From Xanthobacteraceae bacterium (GTDB lineage Bacteria; Pseudomonadota; Alphaproteobacteria; Rhizobiales; Xanthobacteraceae), in NCBI GenBank assembly GCA_030037895.1, contig JASHPW010000135.1, positions 1 to 48,802 on the forward strand: a DNA stretch of 48,802 nt, read 5' to 3'. The notes under the pieces were generated by a model. That model saw only the letters and a program-made list of their open reading frames with translations. It was not told the DNA's origin and did not search any database. A program made the position numbers and the translations under genes. Below, piece by piece: positions 25,398-32,946 of the stretch (the first letter of the stretch is position 1; each line of letters starts with the position of its first letter).

Positions 25398-25425
25398 TTG
25401 ACACGCTCGCTCAAGGCTCTATAGC
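25398..25425 (+). promoter_or_regulatory. Sigma-70 promoter of the second hydrolase cassette
   Basis: TTGACA (25398-25403), a perfect -35 hexamer, and TATAGC (25420-25425) are separated by 16 bases. Transcription would begin near 25432, giving a leader of about 50 bases before the ATG at 25484. The first cassette has no equivalent upstream. Confidence 0.6.
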
Positions 25426-25483
25426 CAGCGGCCGAATTCGGGTTAGTGTGGGGTTGGCAGCGGATTCTCGAAGAGAACGGCAG

Positions 25484-26458
25484 ATGGCCTGGCTTGAGTG
25501 CAAATCGCGGCGCATCCACTATGAGACGGCCGGCCCGGACGGCGGTCCGACATACGTGTTGGTCAACGGGCTCACGCAATATGTCAGGCTTTGGATTCCC
25601 TTTCGCGACGCGCTGATCGCGCGGGGCTTCCACGTGGTGAGCTTCGACATGCTCGGGCAGGGGCAGTCCGACAAACCCTCGCTCTTCATCCACCAGGACG
25701 ACCAGGTCGCGGTGCTCGGCGACCTGATCGCCGCGCTGGGCGAGCGGCCGATCTTTGTCTCCGGGATCAGCTTCGGCGGGGTGATCGGGCTGCGCTATGC
25801 CATCACCCATGGCGACCGCATCGCCGGACTGGTGCCAATGAGCAGCTTCGCCGAGATCCCGTCGCAATTGTATCGGCTCGGCGTCGCCATGCGGACCGGA
25901 CTGACGCTGGGCGGGACGACTTATCTCCAGGACTTGTTGTTTCCGATGAATTTCTCCAGCGAATGGCTGGAGGAGAAGAGTTACCTGATCGAGCTTGCCA
26001 CGCATCGGGGATGGCTGATCAATGACGTCTACGCACTGGCAAACCTGATGGAATCGTTCCTCGATTTCGAGCCGTTGACCCCGCAATTGCCGTTGATCCG
26101 CACCCCGACGATGATCTTGACCGGCGAGTTCGATTTTCTCACCCCGCGCAAGCTGCAGGATTCGCTGCGCGCGCATATTCCGAATAGCGCCATGGTCATT
26201 ATTCCACGCGCCTACCACGCGTTCACGCTGGAGAAGCCGGAATACACGGCCTACCTGTTGGCGCGTTTCGCCGATGACGTGCTGACCGGCCGCTGGCACG
26301 GCAAGCAGACGGTTTGGGTCGGGCCGGAAGCAATTGGCGGCGACCTCACTCCTTTTCCCGCCGGCTTCGACCATTTGCGGGCCATTCCGGTGCGCAAGGA
26401 AGCGCCCCCGGCTGCGCTCGGAGCAGATGCGCTCGGCCAAAAGGCGACGGCGTCATGA
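25484..26458 (+). CDS. Alpha/beta-hydrolase, cassette copy 2
   Basis: This is a 324-residue paralogue of the hydrolase at 4448, aligned without gaps over the catalytic region. The triad is again Ser96 (GISFG), Asp217 (GEFDF) and His245 (AYHAF). NGLTQY, FDMLGQGQSDKPSLFI, SFGGVIGLRYAI and RAHIPNSA are shared almost exactly. The C-terminal GRWHGKQTVWVGP and PFPAGFDHLRA blocks confirm that the unusual tail is conserved. Its leader AAGAGAACGGCAGATGG matches copy 1. It has its own promoter (25398-25425), unlike copy 1. The stop overlaps the next gene by ATGA. The substrate is unknown. Confidence 0.85.
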   Translation: MAWLECKSRRIHYETAGPDGGPTYVLVNGLTQYVRLWIPFRDALIARGFHVVSFDMLGQGQSDKPSLFIHQDDQVAVLGDLIAALGERPIFVSGISFGGVIGLRYAITHGDRIAGLVPMSSFAEIPSQLYRLGVAMRTGLTLGGTTYLQDLLFPMNFSSEWLEEKSYLIELATHRGWLINDVYALANLMESFLDFEPLTPQLPLIRTPTMILTGEFDFLTPRKLQDSLRAHIPNSAMVIIPRAYHAFTLEKPEYTAYLLARFADDVLTGRWHGKQTVWVGPEAIGGDLTPFPAGFDHLRAIPVRKEAPPAALGADALGQKATAS

Positions 26459-27156
26459 GCCCGTTCCTTGGGCCGCTCGATCGCGACGGTCGCGTTCCGG
26501 CGCGACAGCAGACCCGGCTCTCGGCTTTTCTCATGTCGGCGCACGGCGCGCAGGCGCGCCAGCTCGCCATCGCCTTGTCGGGCGGTCTGCAGCACGGTTG
26601 GCAGGTGGAGCTGCATTCACAGTATTGCCGGGAGGTGGAGATTCTCTCGTTGATCATGCGCGCCACGTCCTGGGTGCCCGACCCGGCGCTGATGTTCCTG
26701 ATCTGGCAGTGGGAGGTCGCCTGGTTGCCGCGGCCCGCGGAAGGGGCGGCCGATGCGTCGCAGGGTTATTTGATCGATCTGGCGGCGTTCGGCCACGCCC
26801 TGCACGCGGTGGTCAGGCCGGCGGCGCTGTTGCCCGAATTTGCGCCGCATGACAACGCCTTTGCCCAAGCGATGCGGCGCATCGAATTCGAGAGCGGACG
26901 ATTGCTGCATCCGCAAATTCTTTTCCTCAAGGGCCCCGAGCTTGTTCCGGCCCGCGCCGCCGTCGCCGCGGCGGTCGAGCGCCGCCACGCCCAAGTCCGC
27001 GAACTCTGGAACGCATTGCTGCACGGAATGGAAATCGAACCGAGCGGCAGACATAATCTTCCGCCCGCCTACCAATTGACCGTAAAAGCCGCCGCGGAAG
27101 CCGCCGCCACGGCGGCCGCGGCGGCCAAGGCGAGCGAACCGGCAAAGCAGCGATGA
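26455..27156 (+). CDS. Conserved protein of unknown function, cassette copy 2
   Basis: This 233-residue paralogue of the protein at 5389 begins MSPFLGPLDRDGRVPARQQTRLSAFLMS. It keeps the blocks QYCREVEILSLIMRATSW, LIWQWEVAWLP, LIDLAAFGHALHAV, RRIEFESGRLL, LKGPEL and VERRHAQVRELW. The main differences are one residue gained in HAVVRP and a longer Ala/Lys-rich C terminus with an EAAATAAAAAKA run. No signal peptide, membrane segment or known motif is visible. Retention of the pair in both places implies that it works with the hydrolase. The HD-domain gene follows 61 bases later. Confidence 0.8.
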   Translation: MSPFLGPLDRDGRVPARQQTRLSAFLMSAHGAQARQLAIALSGGLQHGWQVELHSQYCREVEILSLIMRATSWVPDPALMFLIWQWEVAWLPRPAEGAADASQGYLIDLAAFGHALHAVVRPAALLPEFAPHDNAFAQAMRRIEFESGRLLHPQILFLKGPELVPARAAVAAAVERRHAQVRELWNALLHGMEIEPSGRHNLPPAYQLTVKAAAEAAATAAAAAKASEPAKQR

Positions 27157-27217
27157 ATATCGTTTCTGCCGACACAGGGTCTGCCGCGGTGAAGATGGCG
27201 CCGAGCGGAGTCGCCGC

Positions 27218-28060
27218 ATGATTACCGTTCCCGAATTGGCCGCGGAGGCGTTGGGCTCTTACCTCTCCGCGCAAATGAACAGCCGATTTGGATCGACCGA
27301 CGCGGGTCTGACGGAGCTCATTCCGTCGGTGGCCCGGCTTTCCCTTGAATGCATCGGCAACAGCGATGCGCTCTACCACAATGTCGAACATACGATGCTG
27401 GTGACGCTGGTCGGCTACGACATCATGAAGGGACGGTCGCTGCTCACGCCCACGTCCGCCAGCGATTACGCGCATGTCATCGTCGCCTGCCTGTTGCATG
27501 ACATCGGCTACGTGCGCGGCATTCTCAAGGGCGACAGCGGGGACGGATACGTTATCGACGCCAAGGGCGGCAAAGCCAAACTTGCGCGCGGCGCATCCGA
27601 CGCGGCGCTGACGCCTCATCACGTGGATCGCTCAAAGCTCTTCACCATGGATCAGTTGGCGAGGATGGAGCTTCTCGACGCCGCCAGAATTGCCCGCGCG
27701 ATCGAATTCACGCGCTTTCCATCGGCTTCCGGGCTGGACGATCAGGACTTTGAGGAAGGATCTCTGGTGCGGGCCGCCGATCTCATCGGGCAGCTTGGCG
27801 ATCCGCATTATCTGCGCAAGGCCAATGCGCTCTATCATGAATTCGAGGAAGTCGGCATCAACAGGCAGCTCGGCTATGCATCGCCCGCCGACCTCACGGA
27901 TTTATATCCGCAATTTTACTTCAAGAGCGTTTCCCCGCACCTGCAGGCGGCCATCCGGTATCTCAATGTGACATCGAGCGGGCGGCAATGGATCGCCAGC
28001 CTTTACGCCAACGTTTTCCGCGCCGAGCGCGACATCGGCCTGTCGGGGCCGGAGCGCTGA
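27218..28060 (+). CDS. HD-domain metal-dependent phosphohydrolase
   Basis: This is a 280-residue soluble protein with an HD/PDEase-type fold. Probable metal ligands are His54 and His58 in YHNVEHT, His94-Asp95 in LLHDIGY, His134-His135 in TPHHVDRS and an Asp in VRAADLIGQLGD. Such domains hydrolyse nucleotides, cyclic nucleotides or other phosphoesters; the substrate is not evident and there is no GGDEF, GYP or RelA-type partner domain. It lies 61 bases after the second hydrolase cassette and may be in the same transcript. Confidence 0.8.
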   Translation: MITVPELAAEALGSYLSAQMNSRFGSTDAGLTELIPSVARLSLECIGNSDALYHNVEHTMLVTLVGYDIMKGRSLLTPTSASDYAHVIVACLLHDIGYVRGILKGDSGDGYVIDAKGGKAKLARGASDAALTPHHVDRSKLFTMDQLARMELLDAARIARAIEFTRFPSASGLDDQDFEEGSLVRAADLIGQLGDPHYLRKANALYHEFEEVGINRQLGYASPADLTDLYPQFYFKSVSPHLQAAIRYLNVTSSGRQWIASLYANVFRAERDIGLSGPER

Positions 28061-28260
28061 AAGCCGCGCCGCGCGTGGTTCACCTTTTAGATACCGCAAG
28101 CGGAGTAATCTCCGCCGGACTTGACGCATTGGCCCTTCGCCATCTGATGGCTGTTCCCGTCGTGGAAACGGCGCGGGCCGAAAACGATTCTTCGCGCAAG
28201 GGCGCGTGATGACCGCTATTCTGACGGGCGCGGGCGGGCGCGAGCTATCGCGGGCGTAAA

Positions 28261-29670
28261 TTGGATCGACCGATCGTTCCTTTGATCATGTGCGGCGGCG
28301 CCGGCACCCGGCTGTGGCCAGCCTCGCGGGAGGGCTGGCCCAAGCAATTTCTGTCCCTACTTGGCCCGCTGTCGACGTTTCAGGAGACGATGCGACGGGT
28401 CGCCGATCCGGCGGTGTTCGGCCGGCCGATCATAGTGACCAATAACCGCTACCGGTTTCTCGTGGCCGAACAACTCGCGGCCATCGGAATGGAGGCCGAT
28501 ATCCTGCTCGAGCCCCTGCGTCGCGATTCCGGCCCCGCCATCGCCGCCGGCGCGGCGTTCGCGCTCAAACGCGGCGGCGATTGCGTGATCGTCGCGCTCG
28601 CCGCCGATCACTTCATCGCCGACCCGATTGCCTTCGCCGGCGCCTGCCGCGTTGCGTCCGCAACGGCGCGGAAAAGGCAAATTGTCACCTTCGGAGTACG
28701 TCCGACGCGCGCCGCAACGGAGTACGGCTATATCAATCCCGGCCGGCAGATCGACCCCGGAGTCTTTGCCGTCGACAAGTTTGTCGAGAAGCCCGATGCC
28801 AAGACCGCGGAACGTTACATTGCCCAGGGTTTCCTGTGGAACTCGGGGAACTTCACGTTCGAGGCCGACCTGTTTCTCGACGAATACCGCATCTTTGAGC
28901 CGGAAAGCGCGACCGCGGTCGTCGCCGCCGTCGCAGCGGCCGGCAGCGATATTGGTTTCGTGACGCTCGAGCCCGAGGCGTTCGCCCGGGCCGCGGCAAA
29001 ATCCGTCGATCATGCGGTCATGGAGCGGACGACGCGCGCCGCGGTGATTCCCTACGGCGATGGCTGGTCGGACGTCGGCTCGTGGCAGTCGGTGTGGGAG
29101 CTCTCGCCGCACGACGCGGCCGATAACGCGACGCAGGGCCCGGCGGTACTGGTCGATGCGTCCGGCTCATACGTCGCGAGCAACAAGCAAGTCGTCGCCC
29201 TGTTCGGCGTGGAGGATTTGGTCGTGGTGGCCAGCGACGACGCCGTTCTTGTGGCCCGTCGCGAAGACGGCGACGGCTTGCGGCGCCTGGTGCAGACCCT
29301 CAAGGAAAAACTGCCGCGTGTCACCGAAGAGCACTTGAAGGCCCATCGCCCGTGGGGTTCCTATCAAGCGGTCGATCAGGGCGATCGTTTCCAGGTCAAG
29401 CGCATCATCGTCAAGCCGGGTGGGCGCCTCTCGCTGCAGATGCATCATCATCGCGCCGAGCATTGGGTCGTCGTGCGCGGCACGGCGCGCGTCACGGTCG
29501 GCGACGAGATCAAAATTCTGCATGAAAATGAATCGACCTATATTCCCAGCGGCGCTTTGCATCGTCTGGAAAATCCCGGCAAGATCGCCCTCGAGTTGAT
29601 CGAGGTGCAGACCGGCAGCTATCTCGGCGAAGACGACATCGAGCGCTTTGCGGACGATTATCACCGCTGA
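28261..29670 (+). CDS. manC: Mannose-1-phosphate guanylyltransferase / mannose-6-phosphate isomerase
   Basis: This two-domain enzyme (469 residues) makes GDP-mannose, and through its C-terminal cupin can interconvert mannose and fructose 6-phosphates. The nucleotidyltransferase half has CGGAGTRLWPASREGWPKQF (residues 11-30), FVEKPDAKTAERYI and WNSGNFTF. The isomerase half begins after about residue 355 with RPWGSYQ and has GRLSLQMHHHRAEHW and ENESTYIPSGALHRLENPG. The start is a TTG at 28261, directly after an in-frame TAA; the next ATG would delete part of the nucleotide-binding loop. This is the first of several sugar-nucleotide genes up to murJ. Confidence 0.93.
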   Translation: MDRPIVPLIMCGGAGTRLWPASREGWPKQFLSLLGPLSTFQETMRRVADPAVFGRPIIVTNNRYRFLVAEQLAAIGMEADILLEPLRRDSGPAIAAGAAFALKRGGDCVIVALAADHFIADPIAFAGACRVASATARKRQIVTFGVRPTRAATEYGYINPGRQIDPGVFAVDKFVEKPDAKTAERYIAQGFLWNSGNFTFEADLFLDEYRIFEPESATAVVAAVAAAGSDIGFVTLEPEAFARAAAKSVDHAVMERTTRAAVIPYGDGWSDVGSWQSVWELSPHDAADNATQGPAVLVDASGSYVASNKQVVALFGVEDLVVVASDDAVLVARREDGDGLRRLVQTLKEKLPRVTEEHLKAHRPWGSYQAVDQGDRFQVKRIIVKPGGRLSLQMHHHRAEHWVVVRGTARVTVGDEIKILHENESTYIPSGALHRLENPGKIALELIEVQTGSYLGEDDIERFADDYHR

Positions 29671-29686
29671 TGCGCGCGGATTCCGG

Positions 29687-30265
29687 TCAAGTTGACCCGT
29701 ATTCCGACAGCAGCTCGGGTCTGAACTTGGCGCGGCGGCTGACGATCTTTCCCGCCACCATGAACACGCCGTCGCCGGTATAATGCAGCGTCTTGGGATG
29801 TCGCGGCGACGGCGCAACATGCGCCTTCACGATCTCGAATATGAAGAAGTTATATTTGTCGATGAGCGTGCCGTCGGAGAGCTTGCATTCGAAGTTGGCG
29901 TGGCATTCGCGGATCAGCGGCGCGCGCACGCGCTGCGCCTTCTCCGGCGTCAGCGCAAAGGCCGCGAACTTGTCGATCTCGGCGCCGGAGGAGTTGCCGA
30001 CGCCGACCACTTGGTCGAGGAGCGCCGCGGTCGGCAGGTTGATCACGCATTCGCCGCTGCGGCGGACGAGGCCGAAACTGTGATTGCCCGCCGCAATCAC
30101 GCAGCCGACCAGCGACGGCGTGAATTCCATCACCGTGTGCCAGCCGAGCGTCATGATGTTGCGGGCCTCGCCGAGGGCGGAGGTCACCAGCACGATCGGA
30201 CCGGGTTCGAGATAGCGCCGGCTTTGCGACACCGGCAGATCGATCTTGTCGTATCGCCGCGTCAT
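29687..30265 (-). CDS. Flavin reductase-like FMN-binding protein
   Basis: This 192-residue protein belongs to the flavin-reductase/DIM6 group, which binds FMN and often supplies reduced flavin to a monooxygenase. Visible blocks are GPIVLVTSALGEARNIMTLGWHTVMEF, GCVIAAGNHSFGLVRRSGECVINLP and ECHANFECKLSDG. The start at 30265 (MTRRYDKIDLP) matches the family; the frame stays open upstream through a low-complexity region that I exclude. It is reverse and convergent with manC, so it interrupts the sugar genes. Confidence 0.85.
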   Translation of the reverse strand: MTRRYDKIDLPVSQSRRYLEPGPIVLVTSALGEARNIMTLGWHTVMEFTPSLVGCVIAAGNHSFGLVRRSGECVINLPTAALLDQVVGVGNSSGAEIDKFAAFALTPEKAQRVRAPLIRECHANFECKLSDGTLIDKYNFFIFEIVKAHVAPSPRHPKTLHYTGDGVFMVAGKIVSRRAKFRPELLSEYGST

Positions 30266-30698
30266 CCCGCCGCCCTCGGCTCTCCGTGGAGCTTCGGAGA
30301 TCGCAGAAGTGGGGAGCGCCGTAAAGCGGCTCGCCGCGGGCTTCGGCGGGGCGCCCGCGGGTGCCATGGGCGGCCTCGCCGGCAAGCTCGCCCCCGCCGC
30401 AGGAACCCCAATCAGCGCGCGCCAAATCCGCCGCCTGAGCCTGGCTTCACTCAGCGGCGCAATCGGGCGGTGGAGGGCGCCCTTGCTTTTCAGCAAGATA
30501 TTGATTTTATTATAAGAAATACATAACGGGGCGGACGAGTGCGGGCCGGCCCCCGCCCTTTGGCCGGCCGTCGGCAACCGTGGGCGTAAGCGTTGGAATC
30601 AAAACGTGTAGACATTTTCGTAGAAGTCCGGTCGCCACTCGGCTTCAGCCGTGCTAGGGGAGGGGGCGGGCGCGCAGTCGAGGGGAGCCCTATGGGTC
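30266..30698. other. 433-base intergenic region with hairpins and an AT-rich island
   Basis: The left part (30266-30480) is very GC-rich with short inverted segments and resembles a dispersed repeat; an open reverse frame there is low-complexity and unconvincing. At 30482-30497 CTTGCT-TTTC-AGCAAG forms a hairpin followed by an AT-rich run (30498-30525), which looks like a forward-strand terminator. A reverse TATAAT lies at 30509-30514, without a good -35. The right part leads into the Gfo/Idh gene. Confidence 0.5.
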
Positions 30699-31700
30699 AT
30701 GGGTGAGGCTTTCGGGGTTGGTGCGGACGGTCCTCTGAAAGTCGGGGTGGTCGGCGTCGGCGTCATGGGCAGCAACCATGCGCGCGTTTTAGCCGAGATG
30801 GCCGGCATCCATTTGGTCGGCATCGTCGATCCCGATCGCAAGCAAAGGGAATTTGTTGCCCGCACGCTCGGCTGCGCCGACTTCCGCGACCTCGATGGTC
30901 TCCTGCGCAGCGGAGTCGATGCGGTCACCATCGCGGCGCCGACGCACCTGCATCACGATCTCGGGCTCGAATGCATCGCCCGCGGCGTCGCTCTCCTGGT
31001 CGAGAAGCCGATCGCCTCGAACGTCGAGGAGGGCAGCGCCATCGTCGCCGCCGCGCGCCGCGCCGGGGTCACGCTCATGGTCGGCCATGTCGAACGCTTC
31101 AATCCGGCGGTCGAATCGATCAAGCGGGCGATCAGCGAGGAGGACATCCTCTCGATCGCCATTACCCGCGTCGGCCCGTTCCCGCCGCGCATGTCGAACG
31201 TCGGGGTGGTCATCGATCTTGCGGTGCACGACATTGATCTCATCCGCTGGTTCACCGATTCGGAGATCGTCGAAATCCAACCGCAATTGTCGAGCGCGGT
31301 CGCCGAGCGCGAGGACATCGCGCTGTTGCAGTTCCGGACCGCCTCCGGGGTGCTCGCCCACATCAACACCAATTGGCTCACCCCGTTCAAGGCGCGCACC
31401 ATCCACGTGGCGACGCGCGACAAATATCTCATGGCCGACTTGTTGACGCTGCAAGTCACCGAATGTTTCGGCTTCCAGGCGGACGGCAGCTATTCGATGC
31501 GGCATCTGTCGGTCGGCTATGCGGAGCCGTTGCGCGCCGAGCTTGTCGCCTTCGTCAATGCGGTGCGCAGCGGCCAAAGGCCGGCGGTGACCGGCGAGGA
31601 GGGGGTCGCCAGCCTCGAGATCGCGATCCGCTGCCTCGCCGCGCGCGCGGCGGAGTCGGAGGCGCCGCAACGCAAGGCGCCGCGGCGGGTCGCCGGCTGA
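30699..31700 (+). CDS. Gfo/Idh/MocA-family sugar oxidoreductase
   Basis: This 333-residue NAD(P)-dependent dehydrogenase should oxidise a sugar or sugar nucleotide. The Rossmann motif is VGVVGVGVMGSNHARVL (about residues 14-30). The family EKP motif is LVEKPIASN (about 103-111), and IDLAVHDIDLIRW contains the catalytic His. The ATG at 30699 is preceded by AGGGGAG at about 12 bases; ATG 30692 is out of frame. A DegT aminotransferase follows after 38 bases. The order dehydrogenase-aminotransferase resembles WbpB/WbpE, which make 3-amino-sugar nucleotides; the exact product is inference. Confidence 0.88.
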   Translation: MGEAFGVGADGPLKVGVVGVGVMGSNHARVLAEMAGIHLVGIVDPDRKQREFVARTLGCADFRDLDGLLRSGVDAVTIAAPTHLHHDLGLECIARGVALLVEKPIASNVEEGSAIVAAARRAGVTLMVGHVERFNPAVESIKRAISEEDILSIAITRVGPFPPRMSNVGVVIDLAVHDIDLIRWFTDSEIVEIQPQLSSAVAEREDIALLQFRTASGVLAHINTNWLTPFKARTIHVATRDKYLMADLLTLQVTECFGFQADGSYSMRHLSVGYAEPLRAELVAFVNAVRSGQRPAVTGEEGVASLEIAIRCLAARAAESEAPQRKAPRRVAG

Positions 31701-31738
31701 ACTGGCTTTCCACCGCCGGGATCGAGCGAGGCCGTCTC

Positions 31739-32893
31739 GTGAATCAGCACGCCCGCCCTGACGAGAGGGCGATCCCATTCATTGACGTCGCCGCCCAACG
31801 CCGCCGCCTCGGCCGCGCCATCGACGACGCGATTGCCCGGGTGCTGGCGCATTGCCAGTTCATCCAGGGGCCGGAAGTGCGCGCGCTCGAAGCCGAGCTT
31901 GCGGCGTTCTGCGACGCGCGGCACGCGATCGCCTGCTCGAGTGGAACCGATGCGCTGCGCCTCGTGCTCATGGCCTGGGGGATCGGCCCGGGCGACGCCG
32001 TGATTTGTCCCGCTTTCACCTTCTGCGCGACGGCCGAAGCGGTGGCGGTTTGCGGCGCGACGCCGGTCATGGCCGATGTTGCGGCCGAAACGTTCAATCT
32101 CGACCCGCTAAGCTGCGAGCGCGCGGTCGCGACCGCGACACGGCTCGGGCTTAAGCCGCGGGCCGTCATTCCCGTCGATTTGTTCGGGTTGCCGGCCGAC
32201 CACGACGCCGTCGCCGCCGTCGCCGCCGCGCACGGCCTGCGCGTGCTCGACGATGCGGCGCAGGCCTTCGGCGCGACCTACAAGGGACGCCGGCTGGGCC
32301 GGCTCGCCGACGCAACGGCGACCAGCTTTTTTCCGGCAAAGCCGCTCGGCTGCTACGGCGACGGCGGCGCCGTCCTCACCGACGACGACGGCGTTGCGGA
32401 GCGGGTGAGGAGCCTGCGCGTGCACGGCGCGGGCGCCGACAAGTACGATGCCGCGCACGTCGGCATGACCGGCCGGCTCGATACCATCCAGGCGGCGATC
32501 CTGCTGGAAAAGCTGAAAATTTTTTCCGAGGAGATTGACGCGCGCGAACGCGCGGCGGCGTGCTATGCGGCCGGCCTCGCCGATATCGCGACGGTGCCGC
32601 GCGTTCCTCAGCAATCGACGTCGGTTTGGGCGCAATACACCATCCGACTGGCGTCCGGGCGGCGTGATGCGCTCGCCGCCGCGCTCAAGGTTCAGGGTAT
32701 TCCTACGGCGATCTATTACGCCAAACCCTTACACCGCCAGGACGCCTATCGCGATTTTCCCGTGGCCGACGGCGGCGCTCCGGTGAGCGAGCGGCTCGCC
32801 GAGGAAGTGTTGAGCCTGCCGATGCATGCCTATCTCGACCGGCCGCTCCAGGATCGTATCATCGCGGCGGTTCGCCGCGCGCTGGCGAGCTAG
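31739..32893 (+). CDS. DegT/DnrJ/EryC1-family sugar aminotransferase
   Basis: This 384-residue PLP enzyme transfers an amino group to a keto-sugar nucleotide. Family blocks are FIDVAAQRRRL (14-24), ACSSGTDALRLVL (65-77), CPAFTFCATAEAV, the VLDDAAQAFGATYKG segment, and the Schiff-base lysine Lys201 in SFFPAKPLGCYGDGG. The GTG at 31739 is the start that gives the family length. The frame stays open further upstream inside the oxidoreductase gene but that is a shadow. It pairs with the Gfo/Idh enzyme before it and is followed by a hairpin and murJ. Confidence 0.92.
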   Translation: MNQHARPDERAIPFIDVAAQRRRLGRAIDDAIARVLAHCQFIQGPEVRALEAELAAFCDARHAIACSSGTDALRLVLMAWGIGPGDAVICPAFTFCATAEAVAVCGATPVMADVAAETFNLDPLSCERAVATATRLGLKPRAVIPVDLFGLPADHDAVAAVAAAHGLRVLDDAAQAFGATYKGRRLGRLADATATSFFPAKPLGCYGDGGAVLTDDDGVAERVRSLRVHGAGADKYDAAHVGMTGRLDTIQAAILLEKLKIFSEEIDARERAAACYAAGLADIATVPRVPQQSTSVWAQYTIRLASGRRDALAAALKVQGIPTAIYYAKPLHRQDAYRDFPVADGGAPVSERLAEEVLSLPMHAYLDRPLQDRIIAAVRRALAS

Positions 32894-32901
32894 GGCTTGT
32901 T

Positions 32902-32933
32902 CCTCCCCGACGGAGCGCAGCCGAGCGGGGAGG
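32902..32933 (+). repeat. Hairpin between the aminotransferase gene and murJ
   Basis: CCTCCCCG (32902-32909) pairs with CGGGGAGG (32926-32933); an inner CGG/CCG extends the structure. It lies eight bases after the aminotransferase stop and 13 bases before murJ, and may weaken read-through or be a small repeat element. Confidence 0.45.
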
Positions 32934-32946
32934 ATGAAGGGCGGCC

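Noticed and set aside
30266..30577. N-terminal extension of the flavin reductase or a separate small reverse gene
   Set aside because: The frame is low-complexity (Ala, Pro, Arg), crosses an AT-rich island and a hairpin, and the family N terminus is at 30265.
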